The notes: generated from the letters alone by a model not told the origin. Positions 21,170-31,741 are shown, numbered from the stretch's first letter. The stretch is DNA of 64,000 bases from Yponomeuta sedellus (GCA_934045075.1 OW203722.1:23406879-23470878), one strand, 5' to 3'. Made by a program: numbers and translations.

Positions 21170-21345
21170 ACGTTTTTTGTATATGTACTTCCCTCTCTAA
21201 TGTAATTTCTTCGTCCAGTTCATCAAAGGTTGTCTGTAAGAGATGACTTTTAGTGATAAGGCTAAGTCTGTACTCTTAGGTTAAGAAATATCTCTGTAAT
21301 TTCCATTTTCATGTACAATAAAGTGTTCTGTATCTATCAAAAAAT
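21170..21345 (+). repeat. LINE 3' tail
   Basis: 'aaggttgtctgtaagagatg', 'agtgataaggctaagtctgta' (split) and 'gtacaataaagtgttctgta' give the standard 3' end of the LINE family that also ends at 8085 and 52640. Confidence 0.65.
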
Positions 21346-21593
21346 TGCACTTTAGCAATTTTTTGTAAGAGTATTGCAGCCCATTGCCTCTCCAACGGTT
21401 AATTTTAGAAACGTGAAAATATTCAGGGCAGTCGATCATGCAATGAGCTTAAAAGAAAAACTATCACAGCTAAGAAGGCTTTATAATTTAACTAGTAATC
21501 ATTACTTCCTTTTGTAAGTCGATCGCGTATTAAAGGCGATCAACTTACAAAGGGAAACTTCGTTTAAATTCCATTGAAAATTACTTTGATGAA

Positions 21594-21897
21594 TTTTAAA
21601 AACCTATTTAGAGACTAAAAATTTCACCCATGCCGGAACTCGAACCCGCGACCTCTGGCTAACCATGCCAGTGCTCTCCGAACTGAGCTAATGGGCGGCC
21701 ACCGACATCAGTGATATTTCGAACCTCTTTACAATCTTTATCTTTTTCTGTATTACGTACAGGCAGCAAGATCTGGAACGCTGGCACGGTTAACCAGAGG
21801 TCACGAGTTCGAGTCCCGGTATGGGTGGAATTTTTTGCCTCTAAATAGGTTTTTAAAATTGTTCTTAGTACGGGTTAGTGCATTAAAAATAATATAA
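21594..21897. mobile_element. tRNA-like repeat, locus 6 (head-to-head)
   Basis: The left part (21594-21780) is a minus-strand unit with tail and B-box complement. The right part (about 21781-21897) is a plus-strand end ('ggttcgagtc'-type B box, 'ctctaaataggttttta', 'gggttagtgcatt'). One pair of direct repeats TACTTTGATGAA (21582-21593 and 21898-21909) flanks the whole, so the inverted composite entered as a unit or arose during insertion. Confidence 0.85.
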
Positions 21898-22214
21898 TAC
21901 TTTGATGAAATTGTCAGTTCCGTAAAGCGGGTAAAAAACCCCTCATTTTACGGAACCCTACCCTGCGTGTGTACGGACAAGCACTTGACCTATTTTTAGG
22001 GGTTTTTCCATACCAACCTTTCTAAGATTCTTCACCATCATTAACCCACCACGGTGGCCACAACATGGTGGGCATCGCAATTGTCATCGCTTATAGTCCC
22101 TTGCCATCCTCATCCACGGACCACGTTTTTAATTTCACTGCGTTTGGTAAGGCCGATCCTCAGGGCATATCCCATAAAAACATATTAAATTGGTTTATGT
22201 TATTTTATTATTAA

Positions 22215-22350
22215 ACTACGATCCCCAATCCGCATTCGCAGCGTGGGGATTATTGGCATTACGCCCCAATGATGGCACAACCTTGCGCTATGGCGCTCAT
22301 AAGGGAGGGCTATGTCCAGCAGTGGACTAATATAGCCTGAAGAAGAAGAT
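22215..22350 (+). mobile_element. RTE-tailed SINE (5'-truncated)
   Basis: 'cgatccccaatccgcatt', 'agcgtggggatta', 'gatggcacaaccttgcgct', 'agggagggctatgtccagca', 'gtggactaatatagcctgaa' and (GAA)n. It lacks the 5' 'gtggtgtcggcc' head. Confidence 0.75.
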
Positions 22351-22359
22351 ATTATATTA

Positions 22360-22611
22360 GACGGCCTCGGCGGTGCAGCGGTTTGGCACGCTGACTGTAA
22401 AACCGAAGGTTTCGGGTTCGATCCCCGGCCGCGTCAAACTTGTAAACGAACTTTTCTAGTTTGTCTCGGGTCTTGGATGTTATCTATGTATTTATTGTAT
22501 TATATCTTTCGTCGAGTCGGCGCACCTGTAACACACGTCACTTAGTTGTACATACTTAGTATAGGGCTAACGAGATCTGTGTAGTATGTCCATGAATATT
22601 TATTTATTTTC
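22360..22611 (+). mobile_element. tRNA-derived SINE (family C), copy 1
   Basis: The head 'gcctcggcggtgcagcgg' is A-box-like and 'gggttcgatcccc' is a B box. It is followed by a unique body ('cttttctagtttgtctcgg', 'gttatctatgtattta') and an ATTT-rich tail. The second copy lies at 26201-26450. It immediately follows the RTE-tailed SINE. Confidence 0.8.
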
Positions 22612-22865
22612 ACAAACAACATGCCAAATCGAAATGAATCTTTGCGTTCAAAGGACACAAACCGAGTTTTGATCGTGTTTAAAATTTTAAATAAACTTTT
22701 CTTTTCAAAAATAAATTATAATCTTGAGAAAAGATTAAATGAAAGTATTACGAGGCTATAATTCTTTTTTATTCTTTTACAGTTAAAGGCACAATCAAAC
22801 CTCGATTTGTACTCTAGAAACGTATTGGCAAAGTTTCATTGCGAAGCGGCATGTAATGTGTAAGT

Positions 22866-23081
22866 CGTTAAGCCGTTGGTGCCGGCTGTCATATAATGGC
22901 AGTCGTTAAGCCATGTCAGAGGCCTTATGGGTGGCTTGATTAATTCGGACAATAAGACCGCCACTGTCTTACAATCCTACACCGACCCGGTATTTGCCCC
23001 GTGGTGGAAGTATGACCTATCTTTACTGCGATGCAGGAAGAGACCCGTGCCCCACCAGTGGGGACATGCAAGGGTTGATAT
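22866..23081 (+). mobile_element. 5S-like SINE, copy 3 (5'-truncated)
   Basis: It begins at 'cgttaagccgttggtgccgg' and runs to 'agggttgatat'. The 5S-like head is missing. Confidence 0.75.
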
Positions 23082-23101
23082 GGATCGATGTTATTTGTAA
23101 A

Positions 23102-23465
23102 TATTATATTCTTTTTAATGCACTAATCCGTGCTAAGGACAATTATAAAAACCTATTTAGAGGCTAAAAATTCCACGCATGCCGGGATTCGAACCCAGGA
23201 CCTCTGGCTATCCGTGCCAGCGCTCTTCCAACTGAGCTAATGGGCGACTCACCGGCATCAGTGAAATTTTGAACCACTTTACAATACTCTCTGTATTACG
23301 TACAGGCAGCGAGTATTGTACAGAGATTATTCTAAAGATGTTCGAAATTTCACTGACGCCGGTGAGCCGCCCATGACCTCTAACCGTGACCCGTTAGAGG
23401 TCACGGGTTCGAATCCCGGCGAATGTTTGGAATCTTTTGGCTGTAAATAGGTTTTTAAAATTTGT
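23102..23465. mobile_element. tRNA-like repeat, locus 7 (head-to-head)
   Basis: A minus-strand unit (23110-23315) is joined to a plus-strand end (23316-23465) containing a perfect B box 'GGTTCGAATCC' and 'gtaaataggttttta'. No convincing target duplication was found. Confidence 0.7.
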
Positions 23466-23904
23466 TAATGAATATTAAACTTCGTATGCACAGGAATCGC
23501 TCCTTACTCTTTAGTCACAGTTTCTGTGTTTCGTAAAGAAAATGCTAAAGTTTCATTTTTTGACTTGAAGTCAAGAGTAGGGCTAACCAAAGCTTTTGAT
23601 AATAATCTTGAGACGGCCAGCCGCCGCCGTCGCTGGCGTATTTGACAAATTAACCTCCGCTCGCGCGTGATTTGACAAGTCTGCTCATGACAGATATAGA
23701 TGTACCAACAAAGATAGAGATATAGCTATAGAAATGGCGGGACCTAATGGGAGTTTGAGTCGTGGGTCAGCGAGGGTCAGCGAGGGTCAAACAGTTGCAT
23801 AATAGAACTCATATAACTGAAGCTTTTACGAAACAGATTGAAAGCTGCAAGCCTAATCTGACAGACCTAGCGTTATTTATTGAAACACAACTTCTTAAAA
23901 TACT
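23466..23904. other. unassigned DNA
   Basis: It contains a 12-bp direct repeat 'gggtcagcgagg' at about 23764-23785. No gene was recognised. Confidence 0.4.
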
Positions 23905-23995
23905 TTTAAAAAGCCTCTATAAAATAGTCTGTGCTGCAGATTTTGCAAGGAAAAGGCGCCATCACAGATCAAAAGTAACTTCTCTAAGAGGGTTT
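23905..23995 (-). repeat. dispersed repeat with 'AGAGG' core (minus)
   Basis: On the minus strand it reads 'aaccctcttagagaagttac', 'ctgtgatgg', 'ccttgcaaaatctgcag' and 'gaggctttt', the inverse relative of 6008-6125. Confidence 0.45.
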
Positions 23996-24012
23996 TAGTT
24001 AGTTAGTTAGTG

Positions 24013-24057
<45 letters not shown>

Positions 24058-24058
24058 C
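23996..24058. repeat. (AGTT)n microsatellite
   Basis: About 15 nearly perfect TTAG units, with one 'gagt' interruption. Confidence 0.9.
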
Positions 24059-24060
24059 TT

Positions 24061-24500
24061 ACACCTGATATTTCCGCACTGCCTCATAGTTGGGCCATTG
24101 TACGTAGTAAGCGCTGAGGTACGCTAACACCTCAGACACTAGGGTTTCCTTACGATGTTTTCCTTCACCGTCAGATTGGAATAGTTTTTTTTTAAGTACG
24201 TCCTTCAGATTTTGTATACGCTTTTTTATCCTTGGGTAAAATCAGAATGTAGCGCTTCTCAATCGGGAGGTAGTGGGTTCAATTTCCGGCATGTACCAAT
24301 AACTTTTATTTCTAATTTTCGTACATTTTTGAAGTTATAGTAGCAATACCACTCGCTGACACGAAAGAAAACATAGTGAGGAAACCCAAGGGTGTTCAAC
24401 TACCTCAGCGTTTGAAATTGTCAATCCGCGGTGGGCACGCGAGGTAATAAAGCTATACTCTCTTTCTGAGAGGAGGGCTTTGCAGTGGGACGTACCTACT
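24061..24500 (+). repeat. back-to-back SINE-A copies with hairpin
   Basis: 24061-24180 is a minus-strand piece ('cgatgttttccttc', 'tagttgggccatt'). 24235-24500 is a plus-strand copy with a degenerate B box ('gggttcaatttcc'), 'acatagtgaggaaaccc', 'aatccgcggtgggcacgcg' and 'gcagtgggacgt'. At its end lies a perfect 21-bp hairpin (24484-24504 with 24511-24531, 6-nt loop). Confidence 0.6.
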
Positions 24501-24849
24501 TATACCTACGTATAAGTAGGTACGTCCCACTATAACCTACGTACCATATAGGCTTCATGAAAAAAACACAAAGAAAAACCTGTCTAAGCATGACTATAGT
24601 CACCTCAACTGAAAAGCAAAATCATAAATGGCCTCTAAATGAGTCCACTAAATTTCAATGCCAACAGACGGCTGCTGACGAACTTTTTGAGGCCTTGTTC
24701 AAGACTTTTAAGCATTTGGGATTTTCGTACCTACCTAATTATAGAATGCTTTTTTTTGGCCCCGGAATAATCATCGTCACTGCGTGTAAAAATCTCGAGT
24801 CACTTGTTTATTATCGAACTCCTCCGAAGCGGCTTCACTAAGTTTCATG

Positions 24850-25115
24850 ACTTTTTTGTGTAGACTATACTTCAGTAGGAAAGAGGGGTATGTTCAGCAG
24901 TGGACTAAAAAATATAGCCTGAAGAAGAAGAAGAAGAAGCAAAGAGGGGGCGGCCAAGGACCACCTGAGAAAAGATCAATAGATCAAGAGGCCAAGTCGA
25001 TCGGCACTAGCTGGCCTGAATTGGTGGCTGCCGCAGACCATCGTCAGAAGTGGAAATCTGTGGTGGAGGCCCTATGCTCCGCTAGGAGTTAAAGGACCAA
25101 AGAAGAAGAAGGATA
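24850..25115 (+). pseudogene. RTE-like tails: GAA-tailed end plus LINE C-terminus
   Basis: 24885-24936 ends 'cagcagtggactaaaaaata', 'tagcctgaagaagaag'. It is followed by a coding remnant with 'WPELVAAADHRQKWKSVVEA' and 'LCSARS', a stop, and a second 'aaagaagaagaagg'. Two RTE-type LINE ends are thus stacked head-to-tail. Confidence 0.6.
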
Positions 25116-26200
25116 ATCCGTTGTACCATAAGTACACTTGGGTTTAATATCAACGGCTGAGGTTTGTTAAGGTGCTTAGGGGCGCAAACTAGCGCCACCA
25201 ATGGAATAATAGTACATTATGATATAAGTGCGGTAAGTTGAAAATCACAGCCAAGGCGATATTACTAGCCCGAGCCATCGGCGAGGGCTATAAGGAAGCA
25301 GAGGCTGTAATTTTCAAAGCGCACGTATGTCACACGACGTTTTATAACATATTTACGAGGAAATTAATAAAACTCTGCCTTGTTATCATCGCTACTTGAC
25401 GACATTTTCAAATAAAATCAATACATCGAAAAGAAAAAGCGCGCGGATTTATTTTTACTTGTCCACAAATAAGCGATGCGCGCGCATCAACTTTTTTTTT
25501 TAGGCAAAGGTACAAAAACAGCCAGTATTACTAATAAAGTAAATTAATATTTTTGTGTTTTTGTTACAGATAAATGGTTGTAATTTATTGTCAAAATTAA
25601 TTAAATTAAAGAATTAAATGTTTATTTGTTATATTTTATTTCCCCAAGTTAATTTTATTCATAAAATATAGACCACTTTCGTGACATAAAACCTCTTTGC
25701 TAAGATTTTTAAAAGTATCGTTCATTTTTAGACGGAGTATCTTAAAACTTTATTTAAAAAAAAACACGTGCCTTTTACATTACATTATCGCACAAGTACG
25801 TAATGAGATACATTACGATATTGAAATTGGTGTAATTACAACCACTTTACGAGCAAATATTTTTATAAAAAACATAACTTGTTTTTTAATACGTTTTTTC
25901 AAAACGTACTTGTGTCTCACAAATCAATTAATGAATTATGAATCATTTCAGATTCACTTACTTGAAAGTCTGCGAATAGCGAACGTGTTAACACACTCAC
26001 GTACGTAAGTTCGTCAATGCCTTATATTGGCCAAGGCAGGTACATTACTTTTCTGAAAAAATGCGCGGAAATTAAAACTAGATACCTAAGTATCACCTCA
26101 GCAGTTCATCTTATTTGAAAATACAATTATATTTCAAAATAAATGAAAAATAATTGTATTTTACTTTTGGCTTTTTTATCCGCTAGTGCCAAGCATCATT
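25116..26200. other. unassigned AT-rich DNA
   Basis: No gene or repeat was recognised. The frame 25697-26008 (103 codons) is AT-driven with no known domain. Confidence 0.4.
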
Positions 26201-26450
26201 GACGGCCTCGGTGGCGCAGCGGTTTGGCACGCTGACTGTAAAACCGAAGATCTTGGGTTCGATCCCCGGCCTAGTCAAATTAGGAAAGGATCTTTTCTAG
26301 TTTGTCTCGGGTCTTCGATGTTATCTATGTATTTACTGTATTAAATCTATCGTTGAGTTAGCACATGTAACACAAGTCATTTAGTTGTACTTAATATATG
26401 GCTAACGAGGTCTGTGTAATAATTATGTCCATGAATACTTATTAATTTAT
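26201..26450 (+). mobile_element. tRNA-derived SINE (family C), copy 2
   Basis: It starts 'gacggcctcggtggcgcagc' and has 'gggttcgatcccc', the same body as 22360-22611 and an AT-rich 3' end. Confidence 0.8.
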
Positions 26451-26543
26451 CAAAGCTCGTCGCAGGTCATGCTGCCCTCCCGGACTTCCTTTCGCATTAC
26501 GCGTCCGAAATACTCTAGCTTCCGTTTCTTGACAGTGTTAAGT

Positions 26544-26883
26544 GTTAAGCCTCTAAATAGGTTTTTAAAATTGTCCTGAGCAGGGGTTAGTGCATTAAAA
26601 ATAAAAATAGTATAGTCATGTGGATACAGCGATATCATTCCGATGTAAAAACCTAACTGCAAAGTAGGTAGGTACTCGGGGCTGCAGGTGATGCAATTTA
26701 CTTCAGCCAGATGTCGCTGCCTGTACTTAATACAGAGAATAGTGTAAAGAGGTCCGAAATTTCACTGATGCCGGTGAGTCGTCCATTAGCTCAGTTGGAA
26801 AGAGCGCTGGCATGGATAGCCAGAGGTCGCGGGTTCGAATCCCGGCATGGGTGGAATTTTTAAGCTCTAAATAGGTTTTTAAA
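26544..26883 (+). mobile_element. tRNA-like repeat, locus 8 (best plus copy)
   Basis: It starts in the tail of a previous unit ('aagcctctaaatagg'), runs through a complete unit and ends in the same motif 'agctctaaataggttttta'. The tRNA-like block (about 26778-26853) has TAGCTCAGTTGG (A box), a perfect CTGGC/GCCAG anticodon stem with a 7-nt loop, and GGTTCGAATCC (B box). Direct repeats ACAGTGTTAAGT at 26532-26543 and 26884-26895 are perfect 12-bp duplications. Confidence 0.88.
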
Positions 26884-26895
26884 ACAGTGTTAAGT

Positions 26896-27234
26896 ACGAG
26901 TACCTTTGCTTTTATGCCCTAGAAGACATAATAAAACTTTGGAAAAAAAATGCAAAATAAAACCAAAACAGTATTTTTTCGAGGTTTTCGGCATCACTAA
27001 AATAAAGTTACTCCAATAATAAAAAACCTATAAGATATAGTTTGCTCATTGAATTTTGAAAGTTGTCTTTTCAGGGTGTGGATAAAAATATCAATAATGA
27101 CTTTATACATTAAAAGACATTACGCGCGTTGTAATCGTTGTGTGATTTGTGTGGCGCGTGTAGGGAATAAAAAATACCACATTTTTTATCTTTTAACATA
27201 TTTTTTAATATAATAGGTGACTATTATATTAAAA
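26896..27234. other. unassigned AT-rich DNA
   Basis: No gene or repeat was recognised. Confidence 0.4.
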
Positions 27235-27336
27235 CATACATATGAACGTTGATAAAGCGAAGGTGATCTGTCAGGATCGTGGCAGGTGGCAGTCCCTGGT
27301 CCCTGCTTACCCCTCTGGGATACAGGCGTGAGGTTA
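27235..27336 (+). pseudogene. LINE C-terminal stub (TATG-tailed family)
   Basis: 'aacgttgataaagcgaaggt', 'ggatcgtggcaggtggcagt' and 'taccc..ggatacaggcgtgagg' match the last codons of the LINE at 14460-14935. Only the very 3' end was copied here. Confidence 0.75.
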
Positions 27337-27543
27337 TGTATGTATGTATGTATGTATGTATGTATGTATGTATGTATGTATGTATGTATGTATGTATGTA
27401 TGTATGTATGTATGTATGTATGTATGTATGTATGTATGTATGTATGTATGTATGTATGTATGTATGTATGTATGTATGTATGTATGTATGTATGTATGTA
27501 TGTATGTATGTATATATGTATGTATGTATATGTATGTATGTAT
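27336..27543. repeat. (TATG)n microsatellite, about 200 bp
   Basis: About 50 units, nearly perfect, starting at the 'gtgaggtta' terminus of the LINE stub. The open frames across it are artefacts of the repeat. Confidence 0.95.
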
Positions 27544-27599
27544 CCTTAAGTGAAAATTCGACATTGGCAATGGAGAGAAAAGAGGTCTATAATAACCAA

Positions 27600-28018
27600 C
27601 AGTAAGTATGTATGGCAGTATATATGGGCTAGTTAGATTGCTTAATGTTAGTGTGTAAACACAGTTAGGTTAGTCAGATACCTCGCAGATTTCGTGGTTA
27701 CTGTAGACAAATCTTTACTCCCACACGGCTCTAACTAAATTCTTTGAATGCAAACACGTCTTTTGACAGATGGAAACTAATATCTGTCTCTGTACAAGCT
27801 ACATCACCTTTCCACTTCATCGGCTGTCAGCCTACGATACTTCCACCACGGGGGCGATTCTCGTGTTCGTACGATGATAGTTTGATCATAAAAATAGAAA
27901 GGTTTATTTGTGATGAGGTAATGAGAAAAATATTGACTCATCATTCAGATTGTCAATTAGCTAAACCTGAGATTTCCGCACTTAGTCTTATAGATGGGCC
28001 ATTAGGTGGAAGCGCTAG
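27600..28018. other. unassigned DNA
   Basis: The frame 27744-28028 has no recognisable domain. Part of 27960-28020 resembles the SINE piece at 24061-24180 ('atttccgcact', 'gatgggccatt'). Confidence 0.4.
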
Positions 28019-28019
28019 G

Positions 28020-28175
28020 GTATATTAAAATTTCAGACGCTTGGATTTTTCACGATGTTTTCCTTTGCCAAAAATGTTGGGAAACAAAGAGAACGGTATA
28101 TGCCGGGATTCAAACCCACGTCTTCCGACTGAGAAACCGGCGTTCTTCCGCTCCGCTACCAGCGCATTGTCACAT
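28020..28175 (-). mobile_element. tRNA-derived SINE remnant
   Basis: On the minus strand it has 'gctggtagcggagcgg' (A-box-like) and 'gggtttgaatcccgg' (B-box-like), followed by 'aaaacatcgtgaaaaatcc'. This head could be the missing 5' part of SINE family A. Confidence 0.6.
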
Positions 28176-28263
28176 TGTCATTGTGAGATTCGGTTTTCCA
28201 AGACAAAATTATATCGTTGTGGTAAGGCATTAGATATATGCCTCACCCTTTATTAGCAATCTT

Positions 28264-28452
28264 CGATATCACCGTTGTATGCCCCCACTGCTGGGGCACG
28301 GGTCTATTCATGCATCTCAGGAAAGTTAGGCCATATTCCACCACCGGGGCAAGTCCGGGTTGATCGAGGATTGTAAGACAGTGGCGGGCCTTACTGTCAG
28401 AAGTTATTCAGCTGTTCATAAGGCCTCTGATATGGCTTAACTACTTAACTGC
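28264..28452 (-). mobile_element. 5S-like SINE, copy 4 (5'-truncated)
   Basis: The plus strand shows 'gatatcaccgttgtatg', 'cccactgctggggcacggg' and 'gtggcgggccttactgtcag'. It ends near 'ggcttaac', so the 5S-like head was not copied. Confidence 0.75.
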
Positions 28453-28870
28453 ATATTGGGTATCCTGATTAAGAACTTTTTTGTTAATATTTAAAAATCG
28501 TTTACATAACGTTTGAGATACAACAAAATATATATTACACAGACAAACTGTGACTTTCTACACATTTGCCCAAGGCGCAAATTTACGGAAGCGCCCATAT
28601 TCATGTTTTTAAAAATTGCTTGTTCTTTCGGTCATTATCCTCCGGTCATTGTTATGTTATTAGAAAATATGTAATACTATCTTTAAGTCTAAGTTTAAGT
28701 ATTATGAATCGTTCTACGGGAACGCTTTGCCGGGATATCAGGTATGTTTTGTCTCTAGTCAGATCTTTGTCTATATGTATACCCCAAGTTTCATATAAAT
28801 CCTTTCATCCGTTATTGCCTGATTGAGTAACAAATATCCAAACATCATTCACATGTTCATTATTAGTAGG
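28453..28870 (+). repeat. unassigned DNA with LINE end remnant at right
   Basis: 28720-28870 has 'ccccaagtttcatataaatc', 'tcatccgttattgcctgat' and 'attattagtagga', the usual end of the lepidopteran repeat also seen at 8105-8320. 28453-28719 is unassigned. Confidence 0.45.
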
Positions 28871-28874
28871 ATGG

Positions 28875-29250
28875 GATTAGGCTGAGCGTTGATAACCCAG
28901 TAGGCAGAACTATGGACTCGCAGAGAAATCCAAGTTTGATCCCCAGTGCGGGCATGTACCAATGACTTTATTTAATTTTAAGATTACATATCGCTCGCTC
29001 TAAATGTGAAGGAAAATATTGTGAAGAAACCCGCGGCTTGGTTTGCTCCGTACATATTAACTAATCTTTGCCGTGAGCTAGGCCGACTAAGCCATCAGGA
29101 TGGTATAGATGCTGGGCAAACCTACACCACCTAAAACAATGTCCCGGTCACTGCAGCGCCCGAGTGGCCCCTTCGCCCATCTAGTGTGAATGAAGATGCC
29201 ACTGGACGCTGTATAAATCATCACATTACGTAGATGCTAGGGCTAAAGTA
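28875..29250 (+). repeat. SINE-A long form
   Basis: 'gataacccagtaggcagaac', 'gtttgatccccagtgcggg' (B-box-like), 'aatattgtgaagaaac', 'ccgtgagctaggccgacta', 'gatgctgggcaaacctacac', 'catctagtgtgaatgaaga' and 'ttacgtagatgctaggg' give the family order with its tRNA-like head. Confidence 0.65.
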
Positions 29251-29595
29251 TAGGATTAGTTTCGTAGTATTTCTTTGCCGTCAAGGACGTCGCTAACGTC
29301 AACTTACTGTCCCACCTCGGAAAAAGTCGTAGATCAGAGAACTCAGTATATGGTATTTAAGGTAGGTAACTTACAAGTAAAACCACTAGGTACTAATTAC
29401 TCAATTTAATACTCGGTAACGACATTGGAAATGTCCACCTACCCTTAAATAAACAAACACTACACAGTGATAGATAAGTACTTAATAAAAACTGTATTTA
29501 CATGGATTTTACTCGTTTAATTTTATATTCTTACAATTTACCGACTATTTGGCACTTTTTCAAGTACCGTGGTCTCGGAAGACTCAAGACCATGA
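29251..29595. other. unassigned DNA
   Basis: No gene or repeat was recognised. Confidence 0.4.
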
Positions 29596-29599
29596 CCAC

Positions 29600-30002
29600 G
29601 AGTCCGTTTTTAAGTGCGACCTGCCGCCAGGCTTAAAAGCAGGAAAAGTTTTCTGGGCAGCACACAGACCTCAGAAAAATGCCCAGCTGAGGAAAGGGTA
29701 CTGCTTTGGAAAATAAAACATCGTGTAACCACTGGTTTTGTAAACCCCCATGAGAGGCTCCCAACGGCGGCAGTCACTCAACCGACTCCGGACCCAAGTA
29801 GGTCGCTGCAGACAAAACTTAAGCAGTTGGTGTTACATTGCACCAACGGAGGAGCAATGTGATTGTGGAGCCTCATCGCAATGCATGGTGCACCTGCTCC
29901 AATGCCCATTGTGCCCTTACACCTGCACTCTGGAGGACCTAACAGAGGCCAACGCTGCTGCAATTGCAGTAGCCAACTATTGGGCAGGAAAAATATAAAG
30001 TG
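29600..30002 (+). pseudogene. LINE reverse transcriptase C-terminal Cys-rich remnant
   Basis: One frame (29750-29998) encodes 'SLNRLRTQVGRCRQNLSSW', 'CDCGASSQCMVHLLQCPLCP', 'CTLEDLTEA' and 'AVANYWAGKI'. The Cys/His arrangement (CxC..H..CxxC) after 'RLRTG'-like residues is typical of the C-terminus of several insect non-LTR elements. The preceding coding part is in another frame (29614-29862), so a frameshift separates them. The catalytic core is absent. Confidence 0.7.
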
Positions 30003-30039
30003 GTCGAATCCCTGACCCGAAAAGAAGAAGTGATAGATA

Positions 30040-30269
30040 TAAAAACCTATTTAGAGGCTAAAAATTCCACTCATGCCGGGATTCAAACTCGCGACCTCTG
30101 GCTATCCGTGCCAGCGCTCACCGGCATCAGTGAAATTTCGAACCTCCTTACAATATTCTCTTTATTACGTACAGGCAGCGACATCTGGCTGAAGTAATTT
30201 TTAGCCTCTAAATAGGTTTTTAAATTGTCCTTAGCACGGGTTAGTGCATTAAAAAATTAATAATATAAT
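30040..30269. mobile_element. tRNA-like repeat, locus 9 (inverted ends)
   Basis: It begins with a minus-strand tail 'taaaaacctatttagaggct' and ends with the plus-strand tail 'agcctctaaataggttttta', then 'cgggttagtgcatt' and an AT-rich end. The central unit is deleted between the anticodon arm and 'caccggcatcag'. Perfect 12-bp direct repeats AAGTGATAGATA lie at 30028-30039 and 30270-30281. Confidence 0.85.
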
Positions 30270-30281
30270 AAGTGATAGATA

Positions 30282-30772
30282 ACTTATCTCTCCTCTAAAA
30301 ACGCCCCATCTACGCACATTCCCGCAGTCCATCAACCGAACTCGCGAATACTTCCCCCAGTTATTGTGCTGTCGCGGAGAAAATCGCTGCGGCGTTCGGC
30401 AGACGGGAATCAATTACCTCTCCCACTGACGAGTGAGTGACGTGCGCGGAATCTGACTGATGATTGGCCGATATTGCCCCCGCATTAGGTGTCGGGGTGG
30501 GAGAGGCTTTGAGAGGTGTCGCTGTAACGCATAGTTATGGGCCATTCCCAAGAATACTCTCCCCGATGGGAATTTAAGTGAAAATTTGGTGAGTTCGTGA
30601 TTCTCAATTTAAAGAGAATATTCAAGTTGTTACTCGCTTAAGAAGCAGCGGGAATCGCCCATCCTAGGTCTTAGCCTGGATCTGCCGTTTGCTGAACTAC
30701 ACTCTTTACGAAACAGGGATTCTCTCTTCATTTGGAATTATATTTCAAGTAAACTTAACGGTTTATTAAGTA
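30282..30772. other. unassigned DNA
   Basis: No gene or repeat was recognised. Confidence 0.4.
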
Positions 30773-30784
30773 ATATTTAGATCT

Positions 30785-31306
30785 TTTTATTCTTTTTATT
30801 GCACTAACCCGCGCTAAGGACAATTTTAAAAACCTATTTAGAGGCTAAACATTCCACCCATGCCGGGACTCGAACCCGCGACCTCTGGCTAACCGTGCCA
30901 TTGCTCTCCCAATTGAGCTAATGGGCAACTACCGGCATCAGTGAAATTTCGGACCTCTTTACAATACTCTCTGTATTACTTACAGGCAGCAACATCTGGC
31001 TGGAGTACTTTGCATCAGTTGCAGCCTCGAGTACCTACTTCGCAGTTAGGTTATTACATCGGAATGATATCTCGGTGCCCATAAGATTATATTCTTTTCA
31101 TTGCACTAACCCGTGCTAAGGACCATTTTAAAAACCTATTTAGAGGCTAAAAATTCGCGAACCCGCGACCTCTGGCTAACCATGATAGCGCTCTCCCAAC
31201 TGAGCTAACGGGCAACTACTGGCATCAGTGAAATTTCGAACCTCTTTGCAATACTCTCTGTATTACACCGGAATGGATGGAATTTTTAGCCTTTAAATAG
31301 GTTTTT
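30785..31306 (-). mobile_element. tRNA-like repeat, locus 10 (tandem plus inverted end)
   Basis: A full minus-strand unit (30797-31085) is followed head-to-tail by a partial one (31095-31265). Then comes a short plus-strand end ('ggaatttttagcc', 'aaataggttttta'). Direct repeats of 12 bp with one mismatch (30773-30784 and 31307-31318, ATATTTRAATCT-type) enclose all three parts. Confidence 0.8.
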
Positions 31307-31319
31307 ATATTTAAATCTG

Positions 31320-31740
31320 TTTGACAAGGACGAGGTTTAAAGTGAGTGTGAACATATCTGGCACATGATTCTCGCCTGACCTTCCGCGCGAGTAAATCTG
31401 TCTCCAAGCCACAAGACTCCGAATTTTGGGAACAAAGGGCTCATGTTTTGCAAATCCACGGCTAGATGTCGCTTATCCGGTGACACGTCTCTAAGTAGTT
31501 TCAGCATGAGCTTCTGGGTCACCGAGCTTGATCCAGGGTCTTCGGACGCGTCCTGCGGAGTCCTCCCCCAGTAATGCGCGCTACATGCAAATGGTGCCGC
31601 TCATTTGCATCTTTGTATCCGTTGCGATATTCGATCCGGGCTCCTACACTCACATAGATTAGGTGTCTCTGCAGATATGAAGCATAGTTTGACTAACGCC
31701 ACCGTAATATACATAGTAAAAGTATGTAAGTAAAACAAAA
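31320..31740. other. unassigned DNA
   Basis: No gene or repeat was recognised. The frames here are short. Confidence 0.4.
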
Positions 31741-31741
31741 T

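Noticed and set aside
27336..27543. CRISPR array
   Set aside because: The tandem 4-bp units have no spacers, and the genome is eukaryotic.
27279..27605. Frames with MYVC or IHTY repeats
   Set aside because: They are translation of the (TATG)n microsatellite.
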